64,000 nucleotides of DNA from contig NZ_CP114036.1 of NCBI RefSeq assembly GCF_026898115.1, positions 930,001 through 994,000 of the forward strand. The letters are read 5' to 3'. The notes below the pieces were generated by a model. That model was not told the DNA's origin, made no database searches, and saw only the letters and a program-made list of their open reading frames with translations. How positions within the stretch are numbered: position 1 is the stretch's first letter; every line of letters begins with the position of its first letter. Origin of the DNA: Streptomyces sp. S465 (GTDB lineage: Bacteria; Actinomycetota; Actinomycetes; Streptomycetales; Streptomycetaceae). Below, piece by piece: positions 42,908-55,464 of this stretch. The position numbers and the translations under genes are program-made.

Positions 42908-44116
42908 TCAGCGGCGCGGGCGGGCCGTGGGCCGGTCGACCGGTTCGTCCCAGTCGATGCGGTAGCCGGTCAGCCAGTCCGGGGCCCCACCGCCGGACCG
43001 GTCGAGCTTGCGCGGCATGGTGACATCGCGCAGGGCCCGCGCCACGGGCCCCGGCGTCCGGCGGGCCATGCCCGCGCCGGCCGCGGCGACCTTCTCGACC
43101 CGCTGCCGGCGCAGCGCCTCGTACGCGGCGAAGGCCGAACGGGGCGTGCGCAGATCGCGCAGGCATTTGGCGAGCACCACACCGTCCTCGATGGCCATCG
43201 ACGCGCCCTGCGCGGCGTTGGGCGCGCAGGCGTGCGCGGCGTCGCCGACGATGACCATGCCCTCCTCGGACCAGGTGGGGGTGGAGACGAGGTCGTAGGC
43301 GGCGGTGGCCACGATGGAGTCACCGGTGGCGCGGACCAGGTCGGCGGCGGGGGTGTGGTCCTCGGCGAAGAGCGTCAGCAGCCGCTCCCGCCACTGCTCG
43401 GGGGTGACGGCGGCCAGCTCGGCCTTGGACATCTCCTCGGCCGGGGCGTTGCAGAACCACCAGACCTCACCGTCCGGGGCGGTGGTGCAGCCGAAGAACG
43501 CCTGCTTGCCGAAGATCATGGTGTAGGTGTCCGGGTCCGGGGGCGAGTCGGCGTCGCGGGTGTAGCCGCAGACGGTGTGCCGGCCGGTGTAGCGGGGCCG
43601 GGGCGCCCCCGCGTCGATGACCCGGCGGATGAGCGAGCGGATGCCGTCGGCGCCGATCAGCACGTCGCCCACGGCGCGGCCGCCGTCCGCGAAGGAGCCG
43701 ACGATCCGGCCGTCGGGGCCGGTATGGGCGGCCAGTAGCCGCTTGCCGTACTCGATGCGCACTCCGCGGCGCACCGCCTCCTCGCGCAGCACCCGGGCGA
43801 GCGTGGCGCGTTTGAGTGTCACGGAGCCGAGGCCACCGTCCTGCGAACCGGACATGGGCCGGTCGCCGAGCCGCTTGCCGGTGTTGCTGATGAAGCCGAC
43901 GCGGCCGGCCGGGAAGGAGTTCTCCAGCACGGGTCCGTGGGCGTCGATGGTGCGCAGTGCCTCCAGGCCGTTGGCGGCGACGACGAGGAACGCGCCCGCG
44001 TCGGCGGCGTCCGCTGGGTAGGCCTCGTAGACGACCGCGTCGATCCCGGCTTTCCGCAGGGCCATCGCGGTCACCGTGCCGGCGATGCCGCCACCGATGA
44101 TCAGGGCTGTGGTCAT
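42908..44116 (-). CDS. FAD-dependent aromatic monooxygenase
   Basis: 402 residues, GGAG before the ATG. FAD motif LIIGGGIAGTVTAMALRKAG with Glu in VVYEA, the DG motif (LIGADGIRSLIRR) and GD motif (GDAAHACAPNAAQGASMAIEDGVVLA) of the PHBH/TetX class. Substrate unknown. Faces the start of the NDH-2 operon with a ~150-bp gap and is divergent from nothing clear on its upstream side. Confidence 0.92.
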   Translation of the reverse strand: MTTALIIGGGIAGTVTAMALRKAGIDAVVYEAYPADAADAGAFLVVAANGLEALRTIDAHGPVLENSFPAGRVGFISNTGKRLGDRPMSGSQDGGLGSVTLKRATLARVLREEAVRRGVRIEYGKRLLAAHTGPDGRIVGSFADGGRAVGDVLIGADGIRSLIRRVIDAGAPRPRYTGRHTVCGYTRDADSPPDPDTYTMIFGKQAFFGCTTAPDGEVWWFCNAPAEEMSKAELAAVTPEQWRERLLTLFAEDHTPAADLVRATGDSIVATAAYDLVSTPTWSEEGMVIVGDAAHACAPNAAQGASMAIEDGVVLAKCLRDLRTPRSAFAAYEALRRQRVEKVAAAGAGMARRTPGPVARALRDVTMPRKLDRSGGGAPDWLTGYRIDWDEPVDRPTARPRR

Positions 44117-44283
44117 GGTGCTCCGTGACGTGGCGTGGGGTGTCGTGTCGTGGGATTGCGACAGCACCATATGGCGGGGCCGGGCTCCCGGGGTCAAGAG
44201 CGGGGAATCAACTGACCGGTGGCGGGGTCCGGTTGACACGGCGGTGGTTCCCCGCTGTCGGTGCCCGCTGTGTGAACAGCCCG

Positions 44284-45150
44284 CTATTTGAGGAGCCGGG
44301 AGAGCCGACGGTCGGCGAGCGGCTTGCCGCCGGTCTGGCAGGTGGGGCAGTACTGCAACGAGGAGTCGCGGAAGGACACCTCGCGGACGGTGTCCCCGCA
44401 CACCGGACACGGCTCTCCGGTGCGCCCGTGCACCCGCATCCCGCCGCGCTTCTCCCCCTTGAGGTCGGTGGCGGCCAGACCCGCCGACCGCTCGACGGCG
44501 GAGCGCAGTGTGGTGCCCATCGCCTCGTACACTCCGGCGATCTCCTCCTCGGTGAGGTCCGAGGCCAGCCGGTAGGGCGACATCCGGGCGGCGTGCAGGA
44601 TCTCGTCGGAGTAGGCGTTGCCGATGCCCGCGATGACGCTCTGGTCGCGGAGCACCCCCTTGATCCGGTGGCGTGCGCCGCGCAGCAGCCCGGCGAACGT
44701 CTCCAGGGTGAAGGAGTCGTCGAGCGGGTCCGGGCCCAGCCGGGCGATCCCGGGAACCTCTCGGGGGTCGCGGACGACGTACACCGCGAGCCCCTTGCGC
44801 GTCCCGGCCTCGGTGAGGTCGAAGCCGGAGCGCTCCGGGCCGGCCAGGAGCAGCCGCAGCGCGAGCGGGCCCTTGCCGGGGCGGGGCGGGGCCTCGGGCA
44901 GCCCGTCCCGCCAGCGCAGCCAGCCCGCCTTGGCGAGGTGGACCACCAGATGGGGGCCGTCGGTGGCCAGGTCGAGGAACTTGCCGTGGCGGGCCGCCGC
45001 CGTGACGGTGCGGCCCTCGAGCGCGCTCGGCGGCGGGTCGTAGGTCTTCAGGACGCTCACCGCGACGGGGAGGACACGGGCGATCTCCCGGCCGGCGGCA
45101 CGCTCGGTCAGGATCGCGGTGAGGGCCTCCACCTCGGGCAGCTCCGGCAT
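44284..45150 (-). CDS. Fpg/Nei family DNA glycosylase, second copy
   Basis: 288 residues, start at ATG 45150 because MPELPEVEAL must be N-terminal (Pro2 nucleophile, Glu3). VIAGIGNAYSDEILHAARMSPYRLAS is the H2TH motif and CPVCGDTVREV ... YCPTC the zinc finger. Differs clearly from the copy at 17252-18040, so probably a distinct Nei-type specificity. Confidence 0.94.
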   Translation of the reverse strand: MPELPEVEALTAILTERAAGREIARVLPVAVSVLKTYDPPPSALEGRTVTAAARHGKFLDLATDGPHLVVHLAKAGWLRWRDGLPEAPPRPGKGPLALRLLLAGPERSGFDLTEAGTRKGLAVYVVRDPREVPGIARLGPDPLDDSFTLETFAGLLRGARHRIKGVLRDQSVIAGIGNAYSDEILHAARMSPYRLASDLTEEEIAGVYEAMGTTLRSAVERSAGLAATDLKGEKRGGMRVHGRTGEPCPVCGDTVREVSFRDSSLQYCPTCQTGGKPLADRRLSRLLK

Positions 45151-45307
45151 GCCACCAGTGTGCCGCAGGCCGGACGCGACACCTCGGTCGCTCCTCGGAA
45201 GGCCGGTTACCACTGGCGCACCGCTCCGGGCTGCGGCAGCGCGCGCCCTCCCTTACGGTCTCACGTGTCCCCTCTCATCCCGTCTGCCCCTGTACGGAGC
45301 GTTCCCC

Positions 45308-46717
45308 ATGGCCGACACCCGACAGCAGTCCGTTCGCGACGAGGCGACACGCGGCGGTGCGACAGGACACGGGGCGACGGGCGGGACGTACGAGGGTTAT
45401 GAGGCGTACGAGGGCGGCAGCCCCGAGGCCGAGCGGCGCCGCTTCGAGAAGCTGGTGCGCGAGCTGTTGCGGGTACAGGGGCCGGCCCCTGGCGGTCCGG
45501 ACGGCTCGGGCGGCCCGCGGCTGCCGCGCGCCGCGCCCGCCGAGGCGGCCCTGGGTGTGGAGAACGCCCGGCTGCGGTTCCGTGACGACCTTCCGCCGGA
45601 GCTGTGCGTGGGATACGCCCGGCCGGGCGCCGAGTACCCGGCCGTGGTGCGGCTGTCCACCGCGAGCGGCACCGAGCGGCACGACGCCTCGCCCTATCTG
45701 CGCAGGATGGCGGTGCGGGTACAGGCCGGTCCCGAGGAGATCCACGATCTGCTGACCACCAGCTTCCCGGTGGCCCACGCCGCCGACGCACGCGAGTTCA
45801 TCGCCTTCGCCAAGGTCACGGCGGGCGCCGGGAGCACCGTGGAGAAGGCCTTCGGACTCTTCGTCCGGCTGCCGCTGGCGGTGGGCTGGGCGACCGCCGA
45901 CCGGATGCGCCGCAACGTGCGGATCGCCACCCGCCATACGGTGGGTTCGCTGGCCCGTGAGACCTTCTGGAGCCGGGGCGCGATCCTGTGGGGCCCGGCC
46001 GGTCCGGTGCGGTACCAGCTGCGCCCGGCGCCCGGCGGCATGCCCGCTCCGCCGCCCGACCGCGGCGACCCCGACTATCTCCACCGCGAGCTGGCGATGC
46101 GGCTGTCCACCGGCGACATCGCCTTCGAGCTGTGTGTGCAGCGCTATCTGGACGACCGCCGCACCCCGGTCGAGGACGGTTCGGTGGAGTGGCGGGAGAG
46201 CGACGCGCCGGTCGTCCCGGTCGCGATGCTCACCGTGCCGCGCCAGGACCTGGACAGCACCCGGTCCCGGTCCGTGGCCCGCCGGGTCGAGCGGCTGGCG
46301 TTCAACACCTGGCACACCACCGAGGAGTTCCGGCCGCTGGGCAACCTCAACCGGGCCCGCAAGGCCGCGTACGAGGCCGCCGCGGCACACCGCCCCGAAC
46401 CGCGCCCGCACACGGCCGAACCGCGGCGCGACGCGCTGCTGTGCGCCCCGGTGCGCGCGGCCCTCGGCCTGGTCGACCGCTGTGTGCCCTGGCACCGGCT
46501 GCCGGCCCCGCTGGGGCTGCTCAACCCGGCCGCGCTGGGCCGGACACTGCGCCGGCTGGGCCTCGTCGGCGCGGACGTGCCCGAGGAGCCGCTCATCGGC
46601 GCGGACGTGCCCGACGAGGCGCTCGTCGGCGCGGACGCAGCCGAGGAGCCGCCGCGTCCCGGTCCCGCCTCCGCCCCGGCCGGGGAGCGGCGGTCCGGCA
46701 CGGCGGCCGCCTGCTGA
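45308..46717 (+). CDS. Catalase-like haem domain protein
   Basis: 469 residues, GGAG before ATG 45308. The core ~80-375 matches small catalase-related proteins: LCVGYARPGAEYPAVVRLSTASG, DLLTTSFPVAHAADAREFIAFAK, and AFNTWHTTEEFRPLGNLNRARKAAYEAAAAHR near the C-terminal end. The classical catalase start (RxxHAKG with the distal His) is absent, so peroxidase or a modified activity is more likely than true catalase. The last ~50 residues contain three 10-residue repeats and a Pro/Ala tail. Confidence 0.85.
   Translation: MADTRQQSVRDEATRGGATGHGATGGTYEGYEAYEGGSPEAERRRFEKLVRELLRVQGPAPGGPDGSGGPRLPRAAPAEAALGVENARLRFRDDLPPELCVGYARPGAEYPAVVRLSTASGTERHDASPYLRRMAVRVQAGPEEIHDLLTTSFPVAHAADAREFIAFAKVTAGAGSTVEKAFGLFVRLPLAVGWATADRMRRNVRIATRHTVGSLARETFWSRGAILWGPAGPVRYQLRPAPGGMPAPPPDRGDPDYLHRELAMRLSTGDIAFELCVQRYLDDRRTPVEDGSVEWRESDAPVVPVAMLTVPRQDLDSTRSRSVARRVERLAFNTWHTTEEFRPLGNLNRARKAAYEAAAAHRPEPRPHTAEPRRDALLCAPVRAALGLVDRCVPWHRLPAPLGLLNPAALGRTLRRLGLVGADVPEEPLIGADVPDEALVGADAAEEPPRPGPASAPAGERRSGTAAAC
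46568..46657 (+). repeat. Three 30-bp in-frame repeats near the catalase-like 3' end
   Basis: Units at 46568, 46598 and 46628 encode GADVPEEPLI, GADVPDEALV and GADAAEEPPR. Confidence 0.88.
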
Positions 46718-46798
46718 CCGTGCCGGGGCCGGGCGGGGACACGTGTCCGGAGGACGGTGGCCGCCCCCTGACCGCTCCCCGGGCGGGCCGCGCCCGAC

Positions 46799-46810
46799 TG
46801 GACCGGTTTA
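46799..46810. promoter_or_regulatory. Candidate LacI operator upstream of the LacI gene
   Basis: TGGACCGGTTTA, 10 of 12 matches to the perfect palindrome TGAACCGGTTCA found downstream of the same gene at 47953. Lies ~55 bp before the LacI start. Confidence 0.45.
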
Positions 46811-46864
46811 CCGACGCGCTATCGTGTGGCGGTTCACACGGGACGGACGGCGGGGAGCGGTGGC

Positions 46865-47917
46865 ATGGACAGCGAGGCCGGGACGGATCCGCCGCGGCGC
46901 GTGACCATCAGGGACGTGGCGGCGCGGGCGGGGGTGTCCAAGGGCGCGGTGTCCCTCGCCTTCAACGACCGCCCCGGGGTCTCCCGGGCCACCCGGGACC
47001 GCATCTTCGCCGCCGCCCGGGAACTGGGCTGGTCGCCCCATCTCTCCGCCCGGTCGCTGTCCAACTCCCGTGTGGAGGTGGTCGGTCTGGCCATCGCCCG
47101 CCCGGCCCGGATGCTGGGTCTCGAGCCGTGGTCCATGGAGTTCGTCTCGGGCATAGAGAGCGTGCTGGCCGAGCGGTCCTGCTCGCTGCTGCTGCGGCTG
47201 GTGCGGGATGTGCGGGAGGAGATCGCGGTCCAGGAGGCGTGGTGGCGGGGGCGGCAGGTCGGCGGGTCCATCCTGGTGGACCTGCGGGACGGCGATCCGC
47301 GTGTCCCCGCGCTGCGGCGGCTGGGCCTGCCCGCCGTGGTGGCCGGCCACCCGTCGCTGGCGGACGGGTTCGCCTCGGTGTGGACGGACGACGCCACGGC
47401 GGTCACCGAGGCGGTGCGCTATCTGGTGGCCCTGGGCCACCGCCGGATCGCCCGGGTGGGCGGCGCCCCCGGTCTCGGGCACACCACGATCCGCACGGCC
47501 GCCTTCGAGACCGCCGTACGGGAGGCGGGGCTGGGCGAGGGGCGCACGGTGGCCACCGACTTCTCGGGCGAGGAGGGGGCGCGGGCCACCCGTGCCCTGC
47601 TGGCCTCGGCGGACCGGCCCACCGCGGTCCTCTACGACAACGACATCATGGCGGTGGCGGGGCTTTCGGTGGCGGCCGAGATGGGGCTCTCGGTGCCGGC
47701 CGATGTCTCGCTGCTGGCCTGGGACGACTCCCAGCTGTGCCAGTTGACGCACCCCACGCTGTCGGCGATGAGCCATGACGTCTTCGGCTACGGGGCGCAG
47801 GTGGCCCGGAGCCTCTTCGACGTCCTGGACCGGGCGGCCCCCCGCGCCCATCAGGCCCCCACCCCGGCCCTCACCCCCCGGGGCAGCACGGCCCCGCCGC
47901 GCCGCCGGGAGCCGTGA
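46865..47917 (+). CDS. LacI family transcriptional regulator, second copy
   Basis: 350 residues from ATG 46865, GGGGAG 8 nt before it. HTH: VTIRDVAARAGVSKGAVSLAFNDRPGVSRATRDRIFAAARELGWSPHLSARSL. Effector domain: VWTDDATAVTEAVRYLVALGHRRIARVGG and DVSLLAWDDSQLCQLTHPTLSAM. Matching palindromes on both flanks suggest autoregulation and control of the gene at 48091. Low-complexity tail after ~320. Confidence 0.93.
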   Translation: MDSEAGTDPPRRVTIRDVAARAGVSKGAVSLAFNDRPGVSRATRDRIFAAARELGWSPHLSARSLSNSRVEVVGLAIARPARMLGLEPWSMEFVSGIESVLAERSCSLLLRLVRDVREEIAVQEAWWRGRQVGGSILVDLRDGDPRVPALRRLGLPAVVAGHPSLADGFASVWTDDATAVTEAVRYLVALGHRRIARVGGAPGLGHTTIRTAAFETAVREAGLGEGRTVATDFSGEEGARATRALLASADRPTAVLYDNDIMAVAGLSVAAEMGLSVPADVSLLAWDDSQLCQLTHPTLSAMSHDVFGYGAQVARSLFDVLDRAAPRAHQAPTPALTPRGSTAPPRRREP

Positions 47918-47952
47918 CCCCCGTCGGGCAATCCGGGGAGCGGGCCGGGATG

Positions 47953-47964
47953 TGAACCGGTTCA
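47953..47964. promoter_or_regulatory. Candidate LacI operator upstream of the lipase-maturation-factor-like gene
   Basis: Perfect 12-bp palindrome TGAACCGGTTCA with a central C-G step as in LacI-family sites, 127 bp before the start at 48091. Confidence 0.5.
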
Positions 47965-48090
47965 GTCCCGGCGGCAGGCCCTCGTCTCAGGGACTCCGGC
48001 CGCCGTATGACCCGGCGCGTGGCGGGCACCCGACGCGGGTGGTACGGATACATGCAGGCCGAAGGCAGACAGGCTCAGGGAGCGGCCCCC

Positions 48091-49542
48091 ATGGAGTGGT
48101 TCACCTCACCCGACTACTGGCTGAGCCGACTCGTCTTCCAACGGGGGCTGGCCGCCGTCTATCTGGTCGCCTTCTGGGCGGCGGCCCGGCAGGGCCGGGC
48201 CCTGCTCGGCGAACAGGGGCTGACCCCGGTGCCGCGCTTCCTCGCCCGGGTGCCGTTCCGGCGGTCGCCCAGCCTGTTCCATCTGCACTACTCCGACCGG
48301 TTCTTCGTCTGCTGCGCCTGGCTGGGGGCCGCCCTGTCGGCCGCGCTGCTGGCGGGGGCCGGGGACCAGATGCCACTGGCGGTGGCGATGGTGGCGTGGC
48401 TGGTGCTGTGGCTGCTGTATCTGTCGATCGTCAACGTGGGGCAGGTGTGGTACGGCTTCGGCTGGGAGTCGCTGCTGCTGGAGTCGGGCTTCCTCGCCGT
48501 CTTCCTGGGCAATGAGCACACCGCGCCGCCCGTGCTCATCCTGTGGCTGCTGCGCTGGCTGCTGTTCCGGGTGGAGTTCGGCGCCGGGCTGATCAAGATC
48601 CGTGGGGACCGCTGCTGGCGCGACCTGACCTGCCTCTACTACCACCATGAGACCCAGCCGATGCCGGGGCCGCTGAGCTGGTATTTCCACCATTTGCCGA
48701 AACCGGTGCACCGGGTGGAGGTGGCGGCCAACCACGGGGCGCAGCTGATCGTGCCCGTGCTGCTGTTCACCCCGCAGCCGGTCGCGAGCGTGGCCGCCGG
48801 CATCATCGTGGTCACCCAGCTGTGGCTGGTCGCCTCCGGGAACTTCTCCTGGCTCAACTGGCTGACGATCCTGCTGGCGCTCCCGGCGGTCGACGGGCGC
48901 CGCGCCGCCGAGGTGCTGGGGCTGCCCCGGCCGCCGGCCCCCGCCGCGCCCCCGGTCTGGTACGAGGCGGTGGTGCTGGCCGCCACCGCGCTGGTGCTGG
49001 TACTCAGCTACTGGCCGGCCCGCAATCTGCTCTCGGGCCGCCAGCTGATGAACTACTCGTTCAATCCGCTGCACCTGGTCAACACCTACGGGGCCTTCGG
49101 CAGCGTCAACCGCAGCCGGCAGGAGGTGGTGATCCAGGGCACCGACGATCCGGTCCTCACCCCGCACACGGTCTGGAAGGACTACGAGTTCCGGGGCAAG
49201 CCGGGCGATGTGCGCCGGATGCCGCGCCAGTACGCCCCGTACCATCTGCGGCTGGACTGGATGATGTGGTTCGCGGGGATCTCATCCGCCTACGCCGGGT
49301 CCTGGTTCACCCCGTTGATCGGCAAGCTGCTGGTCAACGACCGGGCGACGGTGAAGCTGCTGCGGGCCACCCCCTTCCCGGGAACGCCGCCCACCCATCT
49401 GCGCGCTCGGCTGTATCTCTACCGCTTCACCACGCCTGAGGAGCGGCGGGCCACCGGGGCCTGGTGGCACCGGACCCTGCTGGGCGAGTACCTGCCGCCG
49501 GTCAGGCTGGAGGAGACGGATCAGTCGGAGCGCCCGGCCTGA
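48091..49542 (+). CDS. Lipase maturation factor family membrane protein
   Basis: 483 residues from ATG 48091 with AGGGAG 9 nt before it. Multiple membrane spans and LMF1-family landmarks: WYGFGWESLLLESGFLAVF, WLLFRVEFGAGLIKIRGDRCWRDLTCLYYHHETQPMPGPLSWYFHHLPK, FGSVNRSRQEVVIQGTDD and LRLDWMMWFA. The family helps lipases fold in animals; the bacterial role is unknown. Preceded by a LacI gene and its palindrome, so probably LacI-controlled. Confidence 0.9.
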   Translation: MEWFTSPDYWLSRLVFQRGLAAVYLVAFWAAARQGRALLGEQGLTPVPRFLARVPFRRSPSLFHLHYSDRFFVCCAWLGAALSAALLAGAGDQMPLAVAMVAWLVLWLLYLSIVNVGQVWYGFGWESLLLESGFLAVFLGNEHTAPPVLILWLLRWLLFRVEFGAGLIKIRGDRCWRDLTCLYYHHETQPMPGPLSWYFHHLPKPVHRVEVAANHGAQLIVPVLLFTPQPVASVAAGIIVVTQLWLVASGNFSWLNWLTILLALPAVDGRRAAEVLGLPRPPAPAAPPVWYEAVVLAATALVLVLSYWPARNLLSGRQLMNYSFNPLHLVNTYGAFGSVNRSRQEVVIQGTDDPVLTPHTVWKDYEFRGKPGDVRRMPRQYAPYHLRLDWMMWFAGISSAYAGSWFTPLIGKLLVNDRATVKLLRATPFPGTPPTHLRARLYLYRFTTPEERRATGAWWHRTLLGEYLPPVRLEETDQSERPA

Positions 49543-49731
49543 CGCCCGACGCGCGGGGCGCGGTGGAGCACGCCACGGGCGGCGACCCCAGGACCTCGTC
49601 CTCCGTTCACCTGGATCTCACCTGAACTCCCCCGGCCGCTCCCCGGGACCGTCCACCCTCCTCAATGGAAGCGGATGTCTGGATTCCGCATCGAGCATCG
49701 ACTATCGAGTTCCCCAGTGAGGTACCACCCC

Positions 49732-49866
49732 ATGGCCGAGATCCTGACGACCGTCCTGGGCAGGCTGGCCCGTATCGCCCTCGAGGCGCTGGTCGCCCAT
49801 GTCACCAAGAAGGTCCTGACCGCCGTCTTCGCCCCGGCTGCCCAGGCCGCCCCGGCCGCCGCCTGA
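49732..49866 (+). CDS. Small amphipathic protein of 44 residues
   Basis: MAEILTTVLGRLARIALEALVAHVTKKVLTAVF then an Ala/Pro tail. GAGG lies ~10 nt before ATG 49732. Nearly the whole chain would be one amphipathic helix. No family recognised. It could be a membrane-active peptide or small regulator. Confidence 0.5.
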   Translation: MAEILTTVLGRLARIALEALVAHVTKKVLTAVFAPAAQAAPAAA

Positions 49867-49914
49867 GGCGACGGCCGAAGGGCGCGCGGGATCGCCCCCG
49901 CCGTCCCACGCCCC

Positions 49915-50913
49915 TCAGCGGTCCCGAGGGGCGGCCCGGTGCACCGGGCCGTGGGCGGTCAGACAGTGCTCCGCGTCCTCCCGCCCCCGTGGGGCCAGGT
50001 CGTCCAGATGGTCGACCTGGAGCGTGGTGTGAGTGATCCCGTACTCCTCGCGCAGCACCGCTTCCAGGTCCTCCCGGACGGCGTGGCAGTCGCCGTCCGC
50101 CGCGACCAGGACATGGGCGGAGAGCGAGACCTCACCCGAGGTGATCTGCCAGACGTGCAGATCGTGCACCTCGGCCACCCGTCCGTGGGCGACCATCCGG
50201 CCGCCCACCTCATCGGGCTCGACACCGGCGGGGGCGGCCTCCAGCAGCACCCGCCCGGAGGCCCGCAGCAGGTCCACGCCCGCCTTGACCATGAGGACGA
50301 CCACCACCAGACCGGCGATCGCGTCGGCCCGTGCGAAGCCCGTCGTCAGCACCACCAGTCCGGCGATGGCGGTGGCGACGAAGGCGTAGAGATCGTTGAG
50401 CACATGCTGGAAGGCGCCCTCGACGTTGAGCGAGGCGCGGTTCGCCCGCGACATGCACCACGCGGCCGCGAGATTCACCACCACACCGGCCAGCGCGGTG
50501 GTCAGCACCAGACCACCGGTCACCTCGGGCGGATCGATGAGCCGCGCCACCCCCTCATAGCCGAGATAGGCGCCGAGCAGCAGCAGGGAAAGGCCATTGG
50601 CCTGGGCGGAAAGAATTTCCGACCGTTTGAGCCCATAGGTGTATCCGCCACGTGCGGGGCGCGCCGAGAGCCGGATGGCGATGAGCGCGAGAACGATCGA
50701 GGCGGCGTCGGTGAGCATATGGGCCGCGTCGGACAGCAGCGCCACCGAACCGGCGATGATCCCGACCACGACCTCGATCACCATGAAACCGCTGATCAGC
50801 GCGAGGGCGATGGACAACCACCGGCGGTCGGCATGCTCCGCCACCCCGTGCGTGTGGCCGCTGTGCCCAAGTCCGCCGTGCCCCTCGCCGGGTCCGTGCG
50901 TATGCGCTCCCAC
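49915..50913 (-). CDS. Cation diffusion facilitator (CzcD/ZitB-like)
   Basis: 332 residues. His-rich N-terminus (MGAHTHGPGEGHGGLGHSGHTHG), six membrane spans, transport-site motifs DAAHMLTDA in TM2 and HVLNDLYA in TM5 (HxxxD in both, the zinc-type arrangement), and a C-terminal cytoplasmic domain ending in a His-containing tail. Exports Zn or a similar ion. I found no clear Zur-type box upstream. Confidence 0.93.
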   Translation of the reverse strand: MGAHTHGPGEGHGGLGHSGHTHGVAEHADRRWLSIALALISGFMVIEVVVGIIAGSVALLSDAAHMLTDAASIVLALIAIRLSARPARGGYTYGLKRSEILSAQANGLSLLLLGAYLGYEGVARLIDPPEVTGGLVLTTALAGVVVNLAAAWCMSRANRASLNVEGAFQHVLNDLYAFVATAIAGLVVLTTGFARADAIAGLVVVVLMVKAGVDLLRASGRVLLEAAPAGVEPDEVGGRMVAHGRVAEVHDLHVWQITSGEVSLSAHVLVAADGDCHAVREDLEAVLREEYGITHTTLQVDHLDDLAPRGREDAEHCLTAHGPVHRAAPRDR

Positions 50914-51183
50914 CCGCTCCTCCTCGGATCGTCTTCGGCCCAGCGCAATTGAAACAGCCTCGGGTGGAATTCACCAAAGGCTGCAATGGACACGGTTATC
51001 AATAAACTGTGGATGGCTTTTATGAACCCGGCAACGCTTTTCATTTCCGGCTACGGAATGGGTGCCCGGCCGGTCACACGGGCGGGGCCACCACGGAGTC
51101 GCTGACATGTGCGACACCACGCCGATGCGGGTGAGACCGGCATGCGGAAGGTGACCCGGCGGGGCACGGCGCGTTGTCGGAAT
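50914..51183. other. AT-leaning intergenic region upstream of the CDF gene
   Basis: The stretch 50960-51060 is the least GC-rich part of the right half and contains TTATCAATAAACTG. It probably holds the CDF promoter on the minus strand. No gene or convincing operator seen. Confidence 0.4.
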
Positions 51184-51450
51184 ATGACGACGACGATGCG
51201 ACGCCGTTCTCTCTCGCAGCCGAGCAGAGCGCTGGACCGGAGCACCGAAGGCGACGGAACGGTTCATCAGACCGTTCACACCTCCACATCCGTACCGATC
51301 TACGCCGCGCTGGTCGAGCGCTGGGCATCCGCGGGGCGGGCGGTCCCCGGGCGCTACGACCGCGAGTGGGCCGAACTGGTCAGCTGTCCCGCCTGGCCGG
51401 ACCGGGTCCGTGCGGCGGCCCGCCCGGCGGCACGGCCGTCCGCCGACTGA
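51184..51450 (+). CDS. Small hypothetical protein
   Basis: 88 residues from ATG 51184, start uncertain and ribosome site weak. Most gene-like part is PIYAALVERWASAGRAVPGRYDREWAELVSCPAWPDRVRAA, which resembles short conserved Streptomyces proteins. Convergent with cobN. Confidence 0.45.
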   Translation: MTTTMRRRSLSQPSRALDRSTEGDGTVHQTVHTSTSVPIYAALVERWASAGRAVPGRYDREWAELVSCPAWPDRVRAAARPAARPSAD

Positions 51451-51551
51451 GCCACCGCCCGTCCGCCGACCGAGCCACGTGCCGCCTCACCGGCCGGTCC
51501 GCCGCACGGCCACCGACCGGCCGACCGCACGGCTCATCGCACGGGACGCGG

Positions 51552-55181
<3,630 letters not shown>

Positions 55182-55214
55182 GCGGCGGCAGGCCTTCCTC
55201 GGGGTCCGCGCCCC

Positions 55215-55345
55215 GGGCGGGTTGAAGACGGCGGCAGTTCCTGGCTCGCCCGGCCGCTGCCCTGAGGGCAGCCGCCGCGCTCACAGTGGCGGGACCGCGC
55301 CGGATTTCCACCGGCTTCCTGCCGTGAGTGCCGTCTTGTGCGTCC
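55215..55345 (-). promoter_or_regulatory. Cobalamin riboswitch in the cobN leader
   Basis: On the minus strand the leader contains GGAAGCCGGTGGAAATCCGG, then CGGTCCCGCCACTGTGA (55281-55290 and upstream), then GAGCCAGGAACTGCC (B12 box, 55231-55245). This is the conserved order of the class. GAGGAAGG follows before the ATG at 55181. Boundaries are approximate. Binding of adenosylcobalamin should switch cobN off. Confidence 0.92.
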
Positions 55346-55464
55346 GGCGGGCCGGGATCGACCCGCCGCTGAGCATAGTAAGCGTTGCTGACCTGCCACG
55401 GGACGGTGAGTTCCGGCCTGGCCGGGGCGGTGGGCCGGACCGGATCGTCGGTATGCTCGCCGCC

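Noticed and set aside
50960..51060. Zur-type operator before the CDF gene
   Set aside because: AT-rich, but I could not find a convincing TGAAAAT-type inverted repeat.
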